Origin: Cristatella mucedo
Lineage: Eukaryota > Bryozoa > Phylactolaemata > Cristatellidae
Reading direction: 5' to 3'
NCBI GenBank assembly: GCA_009760855.2
Contig: WPIO01000101.1
Location: 1,168,001-1,232,000, forward strand
DNA length: 64,000 bases
The notes under the pieces were generated by a model. It saw only the letters and a program-made list of their open reading frames with translations, was not told where the DNA came from and made no database searches. Both the position numbers and the translations under genes were made by a program. Positions 36,349-48,955 of the stretch are shown in pieces. Positions within the stretch are counted from its first letter, which is position 1; every line of letters begins with the position of its first letter.

Positions 36349-38017
36349 CTGCAGCAGTCAGAACGCGACACGGCTGTCAACTACTGGGGCGCTGGTGCGA
36401 ACACTGTGCGCAGTCGCATTGGCCGTCGCCACGCCCAAGCTGCCAGCCAGCAAATGGCCTTCGTCTGTTGCACGTTGCCACGAGTTCTGGCTTGTCACTT
36501 CCTTCCTCGGCATCGGAACCGAATTCTTTCTCCACCGTCCTTCGATCTCAATCATGCTTCAATCATGCTTCCCACAATTCTCTGTGCTCACCCTAGACGA
36601 ATAGCATTTGCCAGCAACCACACATCGACAGCTGCAAGGTCGCACACATTTTAGAATGCACTGCATTCTCCAGAATAGCAGCGGCTCAATCGTCGATGAG
36701 GCTTTTGCAGAACTAGTGAAGGAGACACTGCAGTCGGCTGGACTTGTAAGCCACTAATACTTCGGGACACTTCGGGAAAGGACACCGTCGTGTAGAACAT
36801 TGTTGGCACGTCTAAAGGGCTGCTTGGAAGCTGCCACTCAGAATACAAGCATACTGGTTAGGCCCACATTCAAATATTGGCGCACTTTTTGCTCGTTCGA
36901 GCCATGTAAATTTCGGCTACACGCCCCGGTCTATCTGCCCTCCTATGTGGGCACCCACACGCCTAGCTGCGTGCTGCCGGTTCTACCAAGAGTCGTATGC
37001 TGAAGTCACTAGGCCGCTTTGATCCCAGTGCATCACACATCTTGCATGCATGCTCGGCATTCGTGCAATGCGATCGAGTCACTACACAAGAATGTCTGCT
37101 GCTGAGAAGAGGCACGTCTATCCTGTAACGTCATGCCAATATTACTGAAGCCAAGTCCATTCCTGATAAGAGCACGATCATGCCGAAGGGTGGGAGTAGG
37201 CTGCGCATCCACTGTACACAAATACGTAATACACTGGGCTGCAGCAGCTCGATCGGTCAAAGTCATTGCTCGTTTTCAAGATTCGTGCAATTTAATATAA
37301 AACAGCACGATTGGGATCGTCATCCGATCAGCCTCACATGCATTCCTGCTCGACTCGTTCGACCATACACAGCGACAATACAAACTGTTGACACTTGACA
37401 CAGAACCATGGGTCCAAGCAGTCTGGAAAGCATGTCCAGTGACAACAAAGCCACCTGACTTTGTTCATCCATACAATTGCTTAATGGTCGACAGCCATTA
37501 GCAGCATTTTGCAAAAGCAAGGTTCAATGTTTGAATCGTGCTCGCTCTGGGGATTGCGTGTGGTATCTGCTGGATACAGTGAGAAACTTTCGGAGCGGGC
37601 GTGGCACAGGGGTTACCTCAGATTTCACAGGAACAAGGCTGAACACCGTAAATTGCAAGGGCAGACAACTCCCCAGACCGATAGCTCCAACCACGCTACG
37701 CTCACACGAATCAGTAAGACAAGCAATTCAAGATCTGCAAAGCAAGAGGACACACTGGCTACAAGGACCGCAGTGGCTCGACTTCGAGAGCTACTGAGAC
37801 AGGAAGTGTGTTGCCGCAGCTGATCTGACCAGTGCTCTGAGCGGAGCTCCACGGTAACCTGCCCGGACAGCTTGCAAATGAGGTCCACCAGAACATTGCA
37901 GTGCAGGAACACGACGGTGGCAGCGGCAGCAGCAGCGGCGGCATCAGCACAAGCAGCGGTACCAGAGGCAGCAGCAGCAGCTGCTGCAACAGAAGCTGCC
38001 ACGTCGGTGGGACGCAC

Positions 38018-38095
38018 CCAGGTTCACATCGATGTCCTGTAAGTTCGGCGCACTGTACGAGCCACTTATCACCTTGGTGCTGATGAGGGTCGATA
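38018..38095 (-). CDS. PPIP5K: PPIP5K tail exon: SAPNLQD motif
   Basis: After two bases completing a codon, the exon reads STLISTKVISGSYSAPNLQD, then IDVNL plus one base. It matches the short conserved tail motif of animal PPIP5Ks (LFSTxVxGGSxSAPNLQD). The acceptor is CACTTTCTTAG. The donor chosen is CTGG|GTGCGT, which keeps phase 1; the reading frame runs on for about 25 codons, so a later donor is possible. Beyond the chosen donor the frame enters a poly-Ala/CAG-like stretch (37900-37990) that is taken as intron. Confidence 0.75.
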
Positions 38096-40248
38096 CTAAG
38101 AAAGTGAACGGCAACTGTCAGCTCAATGCCTCCATGGCTCTCAAGTAATTAAACGTCCTCTGCCGAGCAGCGGTAGCGCAGACACCACTTCCGCTCGACT
38201 AGCAGTCGCCCGAGCGCGGCGCCCGGGCTTGGCGGCCACCCCGCCGGCAGGTGGCGTGCATTTGCCGTGCCCTGCGTAGCTGGCCGGGAAACAGTCTATC
38301 TAGACTGACATGAATGAGCGCTGACTTACGAAGGCAAGCGAAACAAAAGATGTGCACTCGTACTCGCCATGCCACTCGCGTAAAAAGGACCACGCATGCA
38401 GCATGCAGGAAAGCCTGCCCTTAGGTGCCATAGGTCAAGCCACGTCAGTTCACACGGTGCTGAGAAAGCAGATGAAGCAAAACGGGCCAATCAAAGGTTA
38501 GCCGAAGCTTGTGAGCGAGCGAGTGCACGTGGTGTGCGGAACGAGCACGTGACACGGAAAGAGCAGGTGGCAGGCAGACGAAGAGACGCGACACAATGAA
38601 CGAGACTGCAGCGCTGCTCGGACAGAGAGCGACCAAGTACGGCTGACCGCGACCCTCATCACGCCAGCTGCTCTGCCTGCCGGCGGTGGCGTGCAGTGCC
38701 AGACAGCACGCCGTTCGGCTGAGGCAAGATGAAGACGGTGGGCATCAAGTGTGGGCGAGCAGTGCCGGAAAGAATTAAAGAGCTGCACCGGCGGACCAGG
38801 CCGCAGGCATGCCAGCACGAGACACGTGACACGGACCGCTGGGTGCATGAGCTCACGTGCCTGCCAGCGTGGCAAGTGACGTGTGCCACTGTCTCACGCA
38901 CGGCGCCGTCCTTGCGCCGAGCCGGATGCTCAGATGATGAGGCAGCTGCTGCAGGCGCTGCTGCCGAGACATCCTGCTGTCTGCTGTATGCAGAAAGCAG
39001 GCACCCTGTCGCTGAAGCAAGCGACCACGAGCTGGCGCCAGGGCTTGCTTCCAACGAGGACCCGGAGAGGATGCCGGAAAGGCTGCCGCAAAGGGCGAAG
39101 CAAGCCAGTGCTGGCAGCATGCAGTCTCGTGATGGGGGCTTGCATGGGAGGCACGCACGGGAGTTGCACAGTCGGCAGAACCAAGCTAGGCGACCCGACA
39201 TGCCAGCCTGCGCCCCATCGAAAGACACCGACGACCGTTCACGTGATATTACCTGCCGACGCGTGATGCACGCCCGAATAGAGGGCCGAGGGCGACGGCG
39301 GCTGGTGGGCCGAACGTGGCTGGGTCATTTGACCGTGCAGCAGCTGGTGCTGCTGTAATCTCTCGGTCTGATTAACTTGCTCACCACCTGGTACAACGTA
39401 GTTTTTCCATGCAGGCACTGTCATTTCATTCACTATGCACTTTCACGACAAACGAAATCGCTCAAATAAAATAAAGACATGCTACGAGTAGTATGGCCGC
39501 AGGCAGTGAAGCCAACCTCAAGCAAGGTGTGTGAGTGTGTGTGTGTGTGTGCGCGCACAGATTGGGCGATCGATGTGGAGGAGAGTGATCGCCATATGCA
39601 TCGCATGTATTGCTGTGCAGTGACCGAGTGGCAACGGTTGCTACATTGGCATGCTGCTGCATCCAATGCTTCGGCTAACCGCACTGCTGACACCGACGGA
39701 CAGAAGCGCGCAAACAGCTTTCGAACAGGCCACGCCACACTCTCCATGGCGCGATCTAGCCGCGAGGCGCATATTGAGCACAGCGTCCATGAGCAGCAGT
39801 ACTACAGCAGCTGCATGCGCCTACCACACAGCAGCCGATTGCAGGCCACGTTGTGCATGCAGCTCTCGATCAACCTTCTCAATCGAGCAAAAATGACATT
39901 GACATTTAGATTCCACTGCCGTCCAGTGTTAAATGGCTGTCTCCACCGTCACAGAGTCGGCACGAAGTGGCAAGTACTCAGAAGCAAGCTGCCACGCTGG
40001 CAAACGCCAGCGGGCACACATCGATCTCGTGCGCTGATCCGAGCCAGACTGCACCTCGTGCTGCAGGGTGAGTTGAGAGCAAGCCGGTGCTGAGAGACAT
40101 GAAGCGACGCTGGCTAGGGTGTACTTCCGAAATGCCATGGCGTGCTGATGTCACACGCCAGACATACGGCCACATTTATATGTGGTAGGTGAGCACAAAC
40201 AGATGACAAGAGTACCGAAGTAAAGAAGCAGACTAAAGAAGAGAGGCA

Positions 40249-40350
40249 GGGCAGGAAGAGAGAGAGCAAGAGAGTGAGAGAGAGCGAGAGAGAGAGAGAG
40301 GGAGAGAGAGAAAGAGAGAGAGAGAGAGAGGGAGAGAGAGAGGGAGAGAA

Positions 40351-40426
<76 letters not shown>

Positions 40427-40430
40427 GGAA

Positions 40431-40508
<78 letters not shown>

Positions 40509-40532
40509 GGAGGGAGAGGGAAAAAAATAAGA
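40249..40532 (+). repeat. GA microsatellite in PPIP5K intron
   Basis: About 280 bases of GA with GGGA and AAAG breaks, CT in the sense direction of PPIP5K. Confidence 0.95.
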
Positions 40533-42236
40533 GAGTAATGAGCCCGAGACATCACGAGGTGAAAGCTGGCGAGAGGTATTACGTATGCCCTCACTAACAA
40601 ACTTAAGCAATCCTCCACCGCTGAGTGCCAACTACCAAGTCAGCGGCAGCGAGACAGAAGCAGCATACTTTCAGCTGCCAGCGACCGGCAGCGGCCTTCG
40701 AGGCTTGCTAACTCGCTCGTTGCTTCTGCGAAACTAACTGTCAAGTGAGAGCCAGTAAGCCAATATACCGGTAAGCACAGCTATCGACTCCTATGGAGCC
40801 GCCTGCAAAGAAAGCCCACTGGCAGCTGGTGGGCTTAGGCTAGAGGGCTAAAGTGGAGGCTGGTCGTGCGCTGACCAATCTGCATGTGACAGGAAGTATC
40901 CAGTGAAGGTGCAGAGAGCTGCTCTAGAGGAGTCGCTGGCGGTGCACGTGCTTCACATGCGATGGACGAAGCCGCCAGAGCTGATCTCAAACTCTGTGCA
41001 GGAGCAGACAACCAAATTGCGCAGGGCCGGGCAGGGGTGGGTTGGGGTCGGCTTGTCAACCCCTAAGCCCCAGGGCGGGTGCCGTGTCTGCCATCCGGCA
41101 AGGTGATGCGATCAGCAAGCAAACACTAGTGGCCGTGCACTCGACACGGCAGAGGATAAGAGTGGAAAGCCACCCCAAGCATCCAAGCAGGAATCATTCG
41201 GGCAGGTCACTGCCAGATCTACGCAAAACATGCTTTGAGCAAGCGAGTAACACGATCGCGCTTTAAACAATCATGCTGCCGCACCAAGCGAATAACACTC
41301 AGTAACGGATAGAAGAGTGGCTGGCAAAGGCAAGGGGAGATCCGTGGCTTCGGCGGCACTTCGGTGTTGGCACGACAAAGCAGAGCCGAATACAGTGCCG
41401 AGATCCGGCAGAATGAAGGGAGAAATCTAGATTCTTCCACGATCGACCAACGTATGGCCGGGGCGGTCACCACTGCGAGAGCAGGACTGGCTGGTGCTTG
41501 GTGTGGAACAGCCGGTGCCACGGTTGTCTGGATAAACACACGGCGTGCCAGTAAACTAGATGATTTCGACCGGCTTTAGAGCAGCAAAGCGGTCTGAGAC
41601 CCTGGCCCGAGCTTCCGGAGCTCAGGTGCTCACAGGGCTCACGCGACAACGTCAAAGCATCCCACAGGGTAGGGCGAGTCACGGCAGGTGCTAGTGATGC
41701 TGCGCATGAGTGACAGGAGACACGCTGTACAACCGAATCGACACATGTCGTGGCAGCAGAAAATGCTAGCTCGGGCAGCAGCAGCAGCAGCAGCAGCAGT
41801 GCAAATCTCTTACTTAAACTACGACTAAGCAAGCAGGACGGCTGCTGCTGCTGCCAGAGCCGATGCAGAGCCGGTGAGAGCCTGTCCTCGTAGCTTCTTG
41901 CCTTTTCCTGCCTTGTCGCTACGCTAGACCTATCTTGCTTGACGGCTAAAAGTATATGGGGTGGCAAATGACAGGCAGAAAAGCACAGCAGCCCCACAGC
42001 TTCGGGCGTCACATGCGCAGCCGAGCTGGTGAACGTAATTGCCTTCTGCCAGCTGCTAGCAGGCTGCCAGTGAGTGACTCGGGCAACTAAACCGGTCGCG
42101 GATGCTGCCCTGGGAAGGGGAAAAACAGGCATGGAATCAGTAGACACGATTCAGCACATAGACAGCAGGGCAATGAAAGAGAAAACATGGGTGGAATAAG
42201 GAAGAAAGAAAGAGCGGGGGTAAAGATGACAAGAAA

Positions 42237-42444
<208 letters not shown>

Positions 42445-42984
42445 GCGAGTGGGACAACAGGTAGGAGGAGGAGAGGCTGCCGACAGTGACCGAGAAATGA
42501 TAAGAAGTCAAGGAGGAGGGATAATCAGATTAACTGAGAGTCGAATGGCTGAGATCGAGGCTCAGTGGCTGGCACACTCATGCATACACATAGGTGAGGC
42601 GACACGGGTGCAGATGCTCGCCACGAAAATGAGGCCCCACGGCATCGGGACGGTGACGGTCATGCGGTGACAACGACGAGAGCATTGATTAACAGCAGAG
42701 AAGTCGACATAAATACACAGTTGGCACCGTGACAACATTGATGGGCACGGTCAAAGCAAAAGCTGCACTACACAATCTCGGCACTCAGCAATGAACTTCC
42801 TTGCTAGCTACATCTTATCTAGGTGTCACCTCAGCTGTGGCAGTGGCAGGTTATTTATATAGCCATCACATTCACGGCCACTTAAAATGGTGGAGGCGAT
42901 TGGAAAGGATGAAGACGGTAGCAAGCAATTAAGCGGATACAATTGCAAGCTAGTCTAAGAAAACCGACGGCTGGCTGCCTCGTA

Positions 42985-43040
42985 AGTATATATATATATA
43001 TATTTACATGTATATATACATGCATGTATTAATATATATG

Positions 43041-43079
<39 letters not shown>
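42985..43079. repeat. AT microsatellite
   Basis: TATATA runs broken by TACATG, directly joined to the tail of a family A SINE. Confidence 0.95.
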
Positions 43080-43085
<6 letters not shown>

Positions 43086-43205
43086 TGCATAGCGCCCTAG
43101 GGAAAACTTAATCTCTACCCGGGCATATCACATGTGCCACAGGGCTCGAGCCCACGACCACGTCGTCAAAGGCGCTTGCCTTTGATCTTACCCCTGGGCC
43201 AAACC
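43080..43205 (-). mobile_element. SINE family A copy, next to AT array
   Basis: The minus strand reads TTTGGCCCAGGGGTAAGATC (A box area), GACGTGGTCGTGGGCTCGAG (B box area), then ATGCCCGGGTAGAGATTAAG and TTCCCTAGGGCGCTATGCA. Its tail runs into the AT microsatellite at 42985-43079. It lies about 250 bases downstream (sense direction) of the PPIP5K exon at 43453. Confidence 0.6.
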
Positions 43206-43452
43206 AGGGCGGTCAGCAACTCCCGACTCATCTCGCCGTAGAGCATTCGAGACAAAGCGCTGTGGTGGATGCGGGCATGGAGAAGATGCAGAGCACTTGC
43301 CTCCTGCCAATGCCTCACTCCAGACTCACTCCAGAGTCGCCACGCGGGCTTGAGGCTGCAGCGCTCTCGCTCGAAGCATCGACGCCGAGGACCTTGCCTC
43401 GGTGAGCAGTGCAACCGTTCAGGCCGACTGCGCAGTGCCATCTGCCGCTTAC

Positions 43453-43555
43453 CGGGCACTGCCACGTCGATGGGCTGAGAGACTTTGTGATGACGCAGCA
43501 GCGGAGACGGGATCTCGACGAGTTCGTCACTCTCGTCCTCACCATCATCGCCTCG
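43453..43555 (-). CDS. PPIP5K: PPIP5K tail exon (acidic, SPLLRHHK)
   Basis: The exon reads RGDDGEDESDELVEIPSPLL, then RHHKVSQPIDVAVP plus one base. It aligns loosely with the tail segment of vertebrate PPIP5Ks that has an acidic D-E-V-D-R run followed by a basic SPLxRxRK motif. The phase (0 in) fits the preceding exon. The acceptor is CACCTGCTGAG and the donor CCCG|GTAAGC is strong. The reading frame is also open upstream to an ATG at 43756, so a longer exon or an alternative first exon is possible. The call rests on weak similarity plus phase and splice sites. Confidence 0.6.
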
Positions 43556-43659
43556 CTCAGCAGGTGGCCGAGAATGAGCGACTTCTGAGTTCTCGAGGCG
43601 GCGAGCCTCGGTGGTTCGCGGCGAGGCGGGTTCGAGGACGCAGCAGCTGGACGATCGCC

Positions 43660-43671
43660 GGCGGCCATCTT
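43660..43671 (-). promoter_or_regulatory. YY1-like site (AAGATGGCCGCC)
   Basis: The minus strand reads AAGATGGCCGCC, a full match to the YY1 consensus AAnATGGCnGCC. It lies about 105 bases upstream of the PPIP5K tail exon at 43555, in a GC-rich patch, and between an in-frame ATG (43756) and the exon. YY1 sites of this type often sit just downstream of transcription starts. Use as a promoter here is inferred. Confidence 0.4.
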
Positions 43672-44814
43672 GCAAGGCTGCGGTGGCCGTGCCGGTCGGA
43701 TCGCATCGCCGCTGCATCCGCTGCAGCCGCTCAAGACCGGCCGCTACCGGTGACATTGGTGATTCAGCGGCCTAAGCACAGGATTAACGGCGCTCAGCTG
43801 GCCTAAGGAGCCTACGAAGCAACTCGCGGGACTAAAGTACACGCAGCTAATGAGCGGTTGCCCTCGAGGCCAAGGAGCCGACCATGCGCAGAAGAAGTCT
43901 GCAGGCAACATGAAGCCATGCCCCTCAAGGCAGGAGAGAAAATCCAGGAAATGGCCAGAACGCTCACGGAAGAAGCGCAGCAGTGCTCGAGCGTGCCCCT
44001 CACGCGCCCTAGCCACTTTCACTTTCGACCGAAGCTGCACCGGGAATACGCAAACAAGGCGACGGCGGCAGCGTGCGTCAGTCATGAGACCCCTCATCGC
44101 CTTCTGCCGAGGTGGTACGGAAGTCACGTGTTAGCCAACAACAAGCATGGCTACCGAGGAGGACAAGGGCGTGCACAAGAGAGCGCAGGAACAAAGGTTC
44201 CGGAGGTTAATGCCTGCACTGCAAGGCAAAGCAGCCTGGGTCCGACGGGGTCGGTCAACATCGGCAAGCAACACTACGCATTGAGCAACAGACGGCTTTG
44301 GAAAGACGGCTTCGAGATACACCAATGTGCTTCGGCTGCACAGACTGCCGGGCAGACGACCGGTCAGGTCGGGCCAGTTCACAAAAATGGACAGGTGGGC
44401 TACATGGACACAAAGCGCTCACTTTAACATGCACCAGCGGTGTGGAGCAGCACGTGTGCATGGAGGCTCTGGCCTAGCAGCTTGCTTGGAAGCAAGAAAC
44501 AAAAGCACAGGATGCCTAGGCGACAATGCGACCTGAATGCATTGCTGCAGCCACGAGTTACAATTGGCAGCATCTCAATAAAGAACAGCTCTACTTTCTC
44601 CTCGTCTGCGCAACCTGCTAGGTAGAGCAGAGAGAGGGGCTTGCTATGTGCACGCATTCTGAACGAACTTGGTACCGACAGAAAGATGCAGGCCGACCTT
44701 AGCCAACTGCTGGCCTCGAAAAAAAACGATGAGGGCTAGGAATGGAGCACCTGGCGAGCGCTACACAAGAGCAGTTCTATCGTTGGTCGCTGATCTTTGC
44801 CTACTTTGAAGTTG

Positions 44815-44985
44815 CACTTTAGCTGATTCAGCCGCCTCATTGGCATAACGGCAGAAGAGCCTTAAGAGCTATTGCCACCGCTTGCAGTGGGCAATAAAGG
44901 ATCGGCCAGTGCCGGACCTGAATCCACAACTTGAATCGCAAACCGCAAGCACCCTGCTGCTCTCACCCCGGGCTAAAACCTAGGG
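44815..44985 (-). mobile_element. SINE family B copy in PPIP5K intron
   Basis: The minus-strand copy has a decayed head (TTTAGCCCGGGGTGAGAGC), GTTGTGGATTCAGGTCCGG in the B-box area, the body TGCCCACTGCAAGCGGTGG, and the end GAGGCGGCTGAATCAGC. It is in sense orientation with PPIP5K. Confidence 0.6.
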
Positions 44986-45869
44986 GCGAAGGACACCGAT
45001 GGCTGCCTAGGGCATGCCATGATATGTCGATGGCACGTGACCAGCCTCGCTGTATGCTATGATGCTGCACCACGCGCCACAAGCCTCCTAGCTGGTGCAC
45101 TCAGCTCGAAGGAAGCGACGGCCAAACTGCCGTGATGAAGATGATAGGGGCGATGTCAGATGGAGAGATAGGGGTGGGGCAATCGACCTACACCCAAGGC
45201 AGCAGTGACGGGATGGCAAACAGGGGGAGGGGCGGGCAAAAGGCGGTGCAGAGCTGCTACACTGAAGCAGTGCTCGATGGCACAGCTGCGACTGCGCACG
45301 TACTCCCTCTGCTCTGTCCGGCAGCGCGTCCTTCTCGCAGCAAGTGCCGCCCGGCTGCACCTGCCGCTCGACCGCTGCCCGATTGCCCAGGTTGGCGTCG
45401 GTGGCGGCGAGCATCGCAGCGCCATCCTCGGTATTCAGGCGGTAGCAGTTCGCCTCACCGGCGAGATGCTGCAGATCCTGAAGCCAGATTGTAATGAAAA
45501 CGTTTTGGATGAGAACGGTCGGCAAAAGGGCACGAGCAAGCGGGTGAGAGAGCACAATGCACCGTGAGCATACAGGCAAACGTGCGGCTGGGCCAGGTGG
45601 CCTTTCCAGACTTTTGGCCTGCTAGAGCTGCGCCCACTCATCGCTCTCTCTCGTGCAATAGTCAGGCCCCACTGCAGCGACCCACTGCAGGTTCTTTGAT
45701 GCGATCATGGACCGTTTTCGGGCTATAGATGATACACAGATAGATAGGTGGTGCAAAGCATGAGTTCGCAAAGAAGGAAAAGCCGGCCGACTCTACAGCC
45801 TCATTTATATAGTGGCACGAGAGTCTTAGAGGCTATCGCAAGGGTGAGATGGAGTCTGCCCTGGCTTGC

Positions 45870-48600
45870 AGAAAATCCCAGCTGCTTGCTGATTCCCCAC
45901 GCAATTTCCTCGCCGAGATCGGAAGGTTGCTTTTTTAATGCCGACCCGTCAAAATTTTGAAAAATGACCTATCGGAGTATGAACAAAGCAGCCGTTTTGC
46001 AGTGCTACCGTCCTGAGGAGAATAATTAGTAGCTACAGTTGAATTGAACCTGCATGTCTGCTACCGGGCATACAAACAGCCGGAAGACCTTGTTTGGGTA
46101 TTGATTTCAATGATGTGATAGTGTTTGAGACAGACGGAGGAGGCTATATGAAAAAAGCTTTCAATGACGTTTTAAAAGCTTAATACCTTGCTCATTTCAT
46201 GTAACTTCATCGGCATACTTGCTGAACCTCATACTTGACACATTCCCCTTATCATGGCATGATTTGAACCAGGTATCATGCCTTGCAATGAGCATTTTTA
46301 CAATGTCCCCAAACCCCAAAAGCATTTCATGTATTTCTTTTGATGAAAGATAATTGCAGACGTAGCCCACAACTACCTGCCGTCCCTGCTCTCACATATT
46401 AGCTGTCACGTTTACCAGGTACAATTCTTAGCTTTGTTTGCACTTGACGTCTGCGTGTTTTTTCTGCTCTATGGTGACATGGCTGTTGACTTTATTAAGA
46501 CACTAACGCCAGCCCATGAAAATTCGCTAGGAAATTCAATTTGAAAATCAAAGACCGTGCATATAAGTGAGGCTCAGCCACAGTTACTCCACGGCGGGTA
46601 GACCATCCCTAAGACTTGACTGTCCCGGTGAGGCTCCTCATTTTTATCCTTTTCACTGAGATATTTTCTATAGGATTTAAATACGAAATTAAATAATGTG
46701 ATGTTCAAAAACCTGCAGTATCAGTATCTCATGATTCACTGCACCATTCAATGTTCAATTTAATTTATGATATCGCATATTGTAGCAACATATGCAAATT
46801 AGTAAATTATCCTGCTGTTTTTGGCATGACACTCATCATAGCATACTAGTAGTATTATAGATACAAAGGAAAGGCAAAAGAAAAGCGTGACGTCTTCGAC
46901 ATGCATTTAAAGACACACCCACATTCAAAATTATGTAGGCTGATTGAATTACATGATTATAGGGCATTTTTCTAAAGATTGCTGATTTCTCCTAAATTTT
47001 TTGTAATAACACTCGAGTTTTACTGTTGAAAATGCCACGACGATTTTATTTTGTGCCGAATTGTGTGGGCAGATTTTAGCTTTTTTCCACAGATTCACGC
47101 ACTTTGAACTTTTCATGCAGACTTTGACCTTTGACCTTTCCATGCTCATTTCGGCCTTCTTGTACATAGTTTGGCTCCGAAGTCAGAGATTCTGTCTGGC
47201 CCTAGTTACCATCCTGCTTGCAGCACATAGCAAGAGTTAGCCAACTTAAGGACTCGAACTTACGACCTGGATCGTGAAGTGTGAAAACCTTACCATAGGT
47301 CTAAGGCCCAGGGTTTGTATGTGGTCTGTTTCAAATACTTTGGACACTGCGTGTCTGCGTCGGCGCGTATGCGCGTATGTGTGCATGTGCTCTCATGCCA
47401 GTGTATAAGTGTGTCAGCATTAGCAACAGCGATGAGCAAAGGGAGAGACACAGACACACCGTACACACAGAGAGACGGATGCTAAGGGCTGTACGCACTC
47501 ACAATCATCTACATGCACGACCGTGCGTGGCACCGTCGATCGGTTTTGTTGCTTCCTTGGCAAGTCAAGTCACAAGGTCCCACCAGCCTGGTACGCTTTC
47601 TGCAACTATTTCAGGTTCAAACATTTCTTATCCTAATTTACCCCCTAATCATGCCCACACTGCAATCAAACTGTGACACTTGGGGTCGAAAGCCATGGAG
47701 TTCAGGGTAACTCGTCCGAGCTACATTTGGGTGTTGACTTATTAAAGGAGTGCAAAGAACGAATAGGATAGCGCTATCAATCTCGCACGACGTCAGAGCA
47801 ATGTCACTGACTCTGCCACTCACGTGTGGCCACAATATGAGGCTGGGTGGGGTGGGGTGGGTGGGAGGTGCAGCCCTACAGGGAAGGCCGCTTTCAAGCT
47901 TTTTTGCCAAGTGCTAGCTTTTCGGTTAGCTTCGGTCAGGTCATTTCAGCTTCTTGGGCAGGCAGAAGGCTCCCTACACAGCATAGTGTGGTGAACGAGC
48001 AATGCGATGGCACCTGAAAGGAAAAACCGCAGCTCATCAGGATTATCGTTCCGAAAGCAGATTGTAAACAAATACGACCCAGATGTGGCATTTCTCTCTT
48101 TCTCCATCTCCCTCTTTTTTCGAGCTACATTTATTCACCGAGAGCTAGATTAAAAGGCCGAAGCAAGTTTCCATGTTTGCAGGGGACAAAGCACTCAGGC
48201 AGAGAAGCACGCGGCAGCTGAGTTTGGTAGAGCCTACGGGTGACAAAGACCGGCACGAAGCTTGGGCTGTTTTTTACGAAAAGTATGCCGGGCGGGCTTA
48301 CGAAAGGAACGTTTGATGAGAGCTTCATGTAGGTTACTACTTATACCCGGTTCCAACATCACGTTTACGATAGATGCGTATGGGACATGCATGTCTAATT
48401 AGGTATCAAAGGTTCATACTTTCATCCAACATTCTCTTGCAGATAGAAAAGCACAGTTAACCCTGTCGTGCCTTACCCAATGTGGCCAACCTGATGATGA
48501 AGAGATCACTCATCGGCTGTGCCGCTCACAAATACGTTAATCATAGTTGATGATGCAGTGTACATGCACGTGCACGCGAGCACACACACAGACATGCACA
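45870..48600. other. PPIP5K intron, little recognised
   Basis: Part of the intron between exons 48791 and 43555. Apart from the DR1 site, a decayed SINE B head (47205-47315), a GGCATGAT/ATCATGCC inverted repeat (46257-46282) and TG runs (48600-48628), nothing is seen. Confidence 0.35.
47125..47137 (+). promoter_or_regulatory. DR1 nuclear-receptor half-site pair
   Basis: TGACCT-T-TGACCT is a perfect direct repeat of the nuclear-receptor half-site with one base between copies (HNF4/RXR type). It lies in the PPIP5K intron between 43555 and 48791. It is flanked by looser TTTGAACT and TTTGACC copies (47104-47131). A chance match is possible. Confidence 0.35.
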
Positions 48601-48790
48601 CGAGTTAGTGTGTGTGTGTGTGTGTGCGCATGTATGTGCATATTTGTGTACACAATCTACTAGGCATAGCATAAGACACGGTCGGGTTAATAAGACACAC
48701 AAGTGGCATACAAACTGAACAAACATGCGACAAATCTAGGATTACATCGAGACCCTGACATCGACAGCTAAGCGATAGGATCCCATTTAC

Positions 48791-48955
48791 CTTTGTGCTG
48801 CTAATGCGGGACACATCAGGACTGCCCTCCTGTGCTTCCTTTGGTCTAAAGCCGAAGCCTACTGGATAGGCATCCTCGTATTCCCCTTCTTCCACACCAT
48901 ATGCTCCGGGGCTAAAATGCATTTCCACGTGGAATCTCTCATCTGAGTCAGCATC
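48791..48955 (-). CDS. PPIP5K: PPIP5K exon: RFHVEMHFSPGAYG, end of phosphatase-like domain
   Basis: The exon reads DADSDERFHVEMHFSPGAYG, then VEEGEYEDAYPVGFGFRPKE, then AQEGSPDVSRISSTK. It matches the conserved ERFHVELHFSPG and G-x-RP endings of the PPIP5K catalytic region, after which the disordered tail begins. The acceptor is TATTGTAG and the donor is AAAG|GTAAAT (last exon base 48791). It has 55 whole codons, phase 0. The upstream intron is about 4.5 kb and carries an antisense LINE fragment. Confidence 0.92.

Noticed and set aside
35895-36596. 233-codon plus-strand frame
   Set aside because: It is the antisense shadow of the PPIP5K exon at 36094-36348 and its flanks.
38729-39358. 209-codon plus-strand frame, with a 189-codon minus-strand frame over it
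   Set aside because: Both strands are open because of base composition; neither has a motif or family resemblance, and the region is intron of PPIP5K.
39945-40075. Possible PPIP5K tail exon (acceptor CACCCTGCAG)
   Set aside because: A weak CPLAFAS-like resemblance to the vertebrate SLAFTSS segment in one frame, but a stop follows soon and no suitable donor is clear.
43858-44427. 189-codon plus-strand frame in a GC-rich patch
   Set aside because: Overlapped by long frames on the other strand, no known motif, and antisense within a PPIP5K intron.
45088-45579. 163-codon minus-strand frame as a further PPIP5K exon
   Set aside because: No similarity to the PPIP5K tail could be seen, and the flanking exons already join in phase 0 without it.
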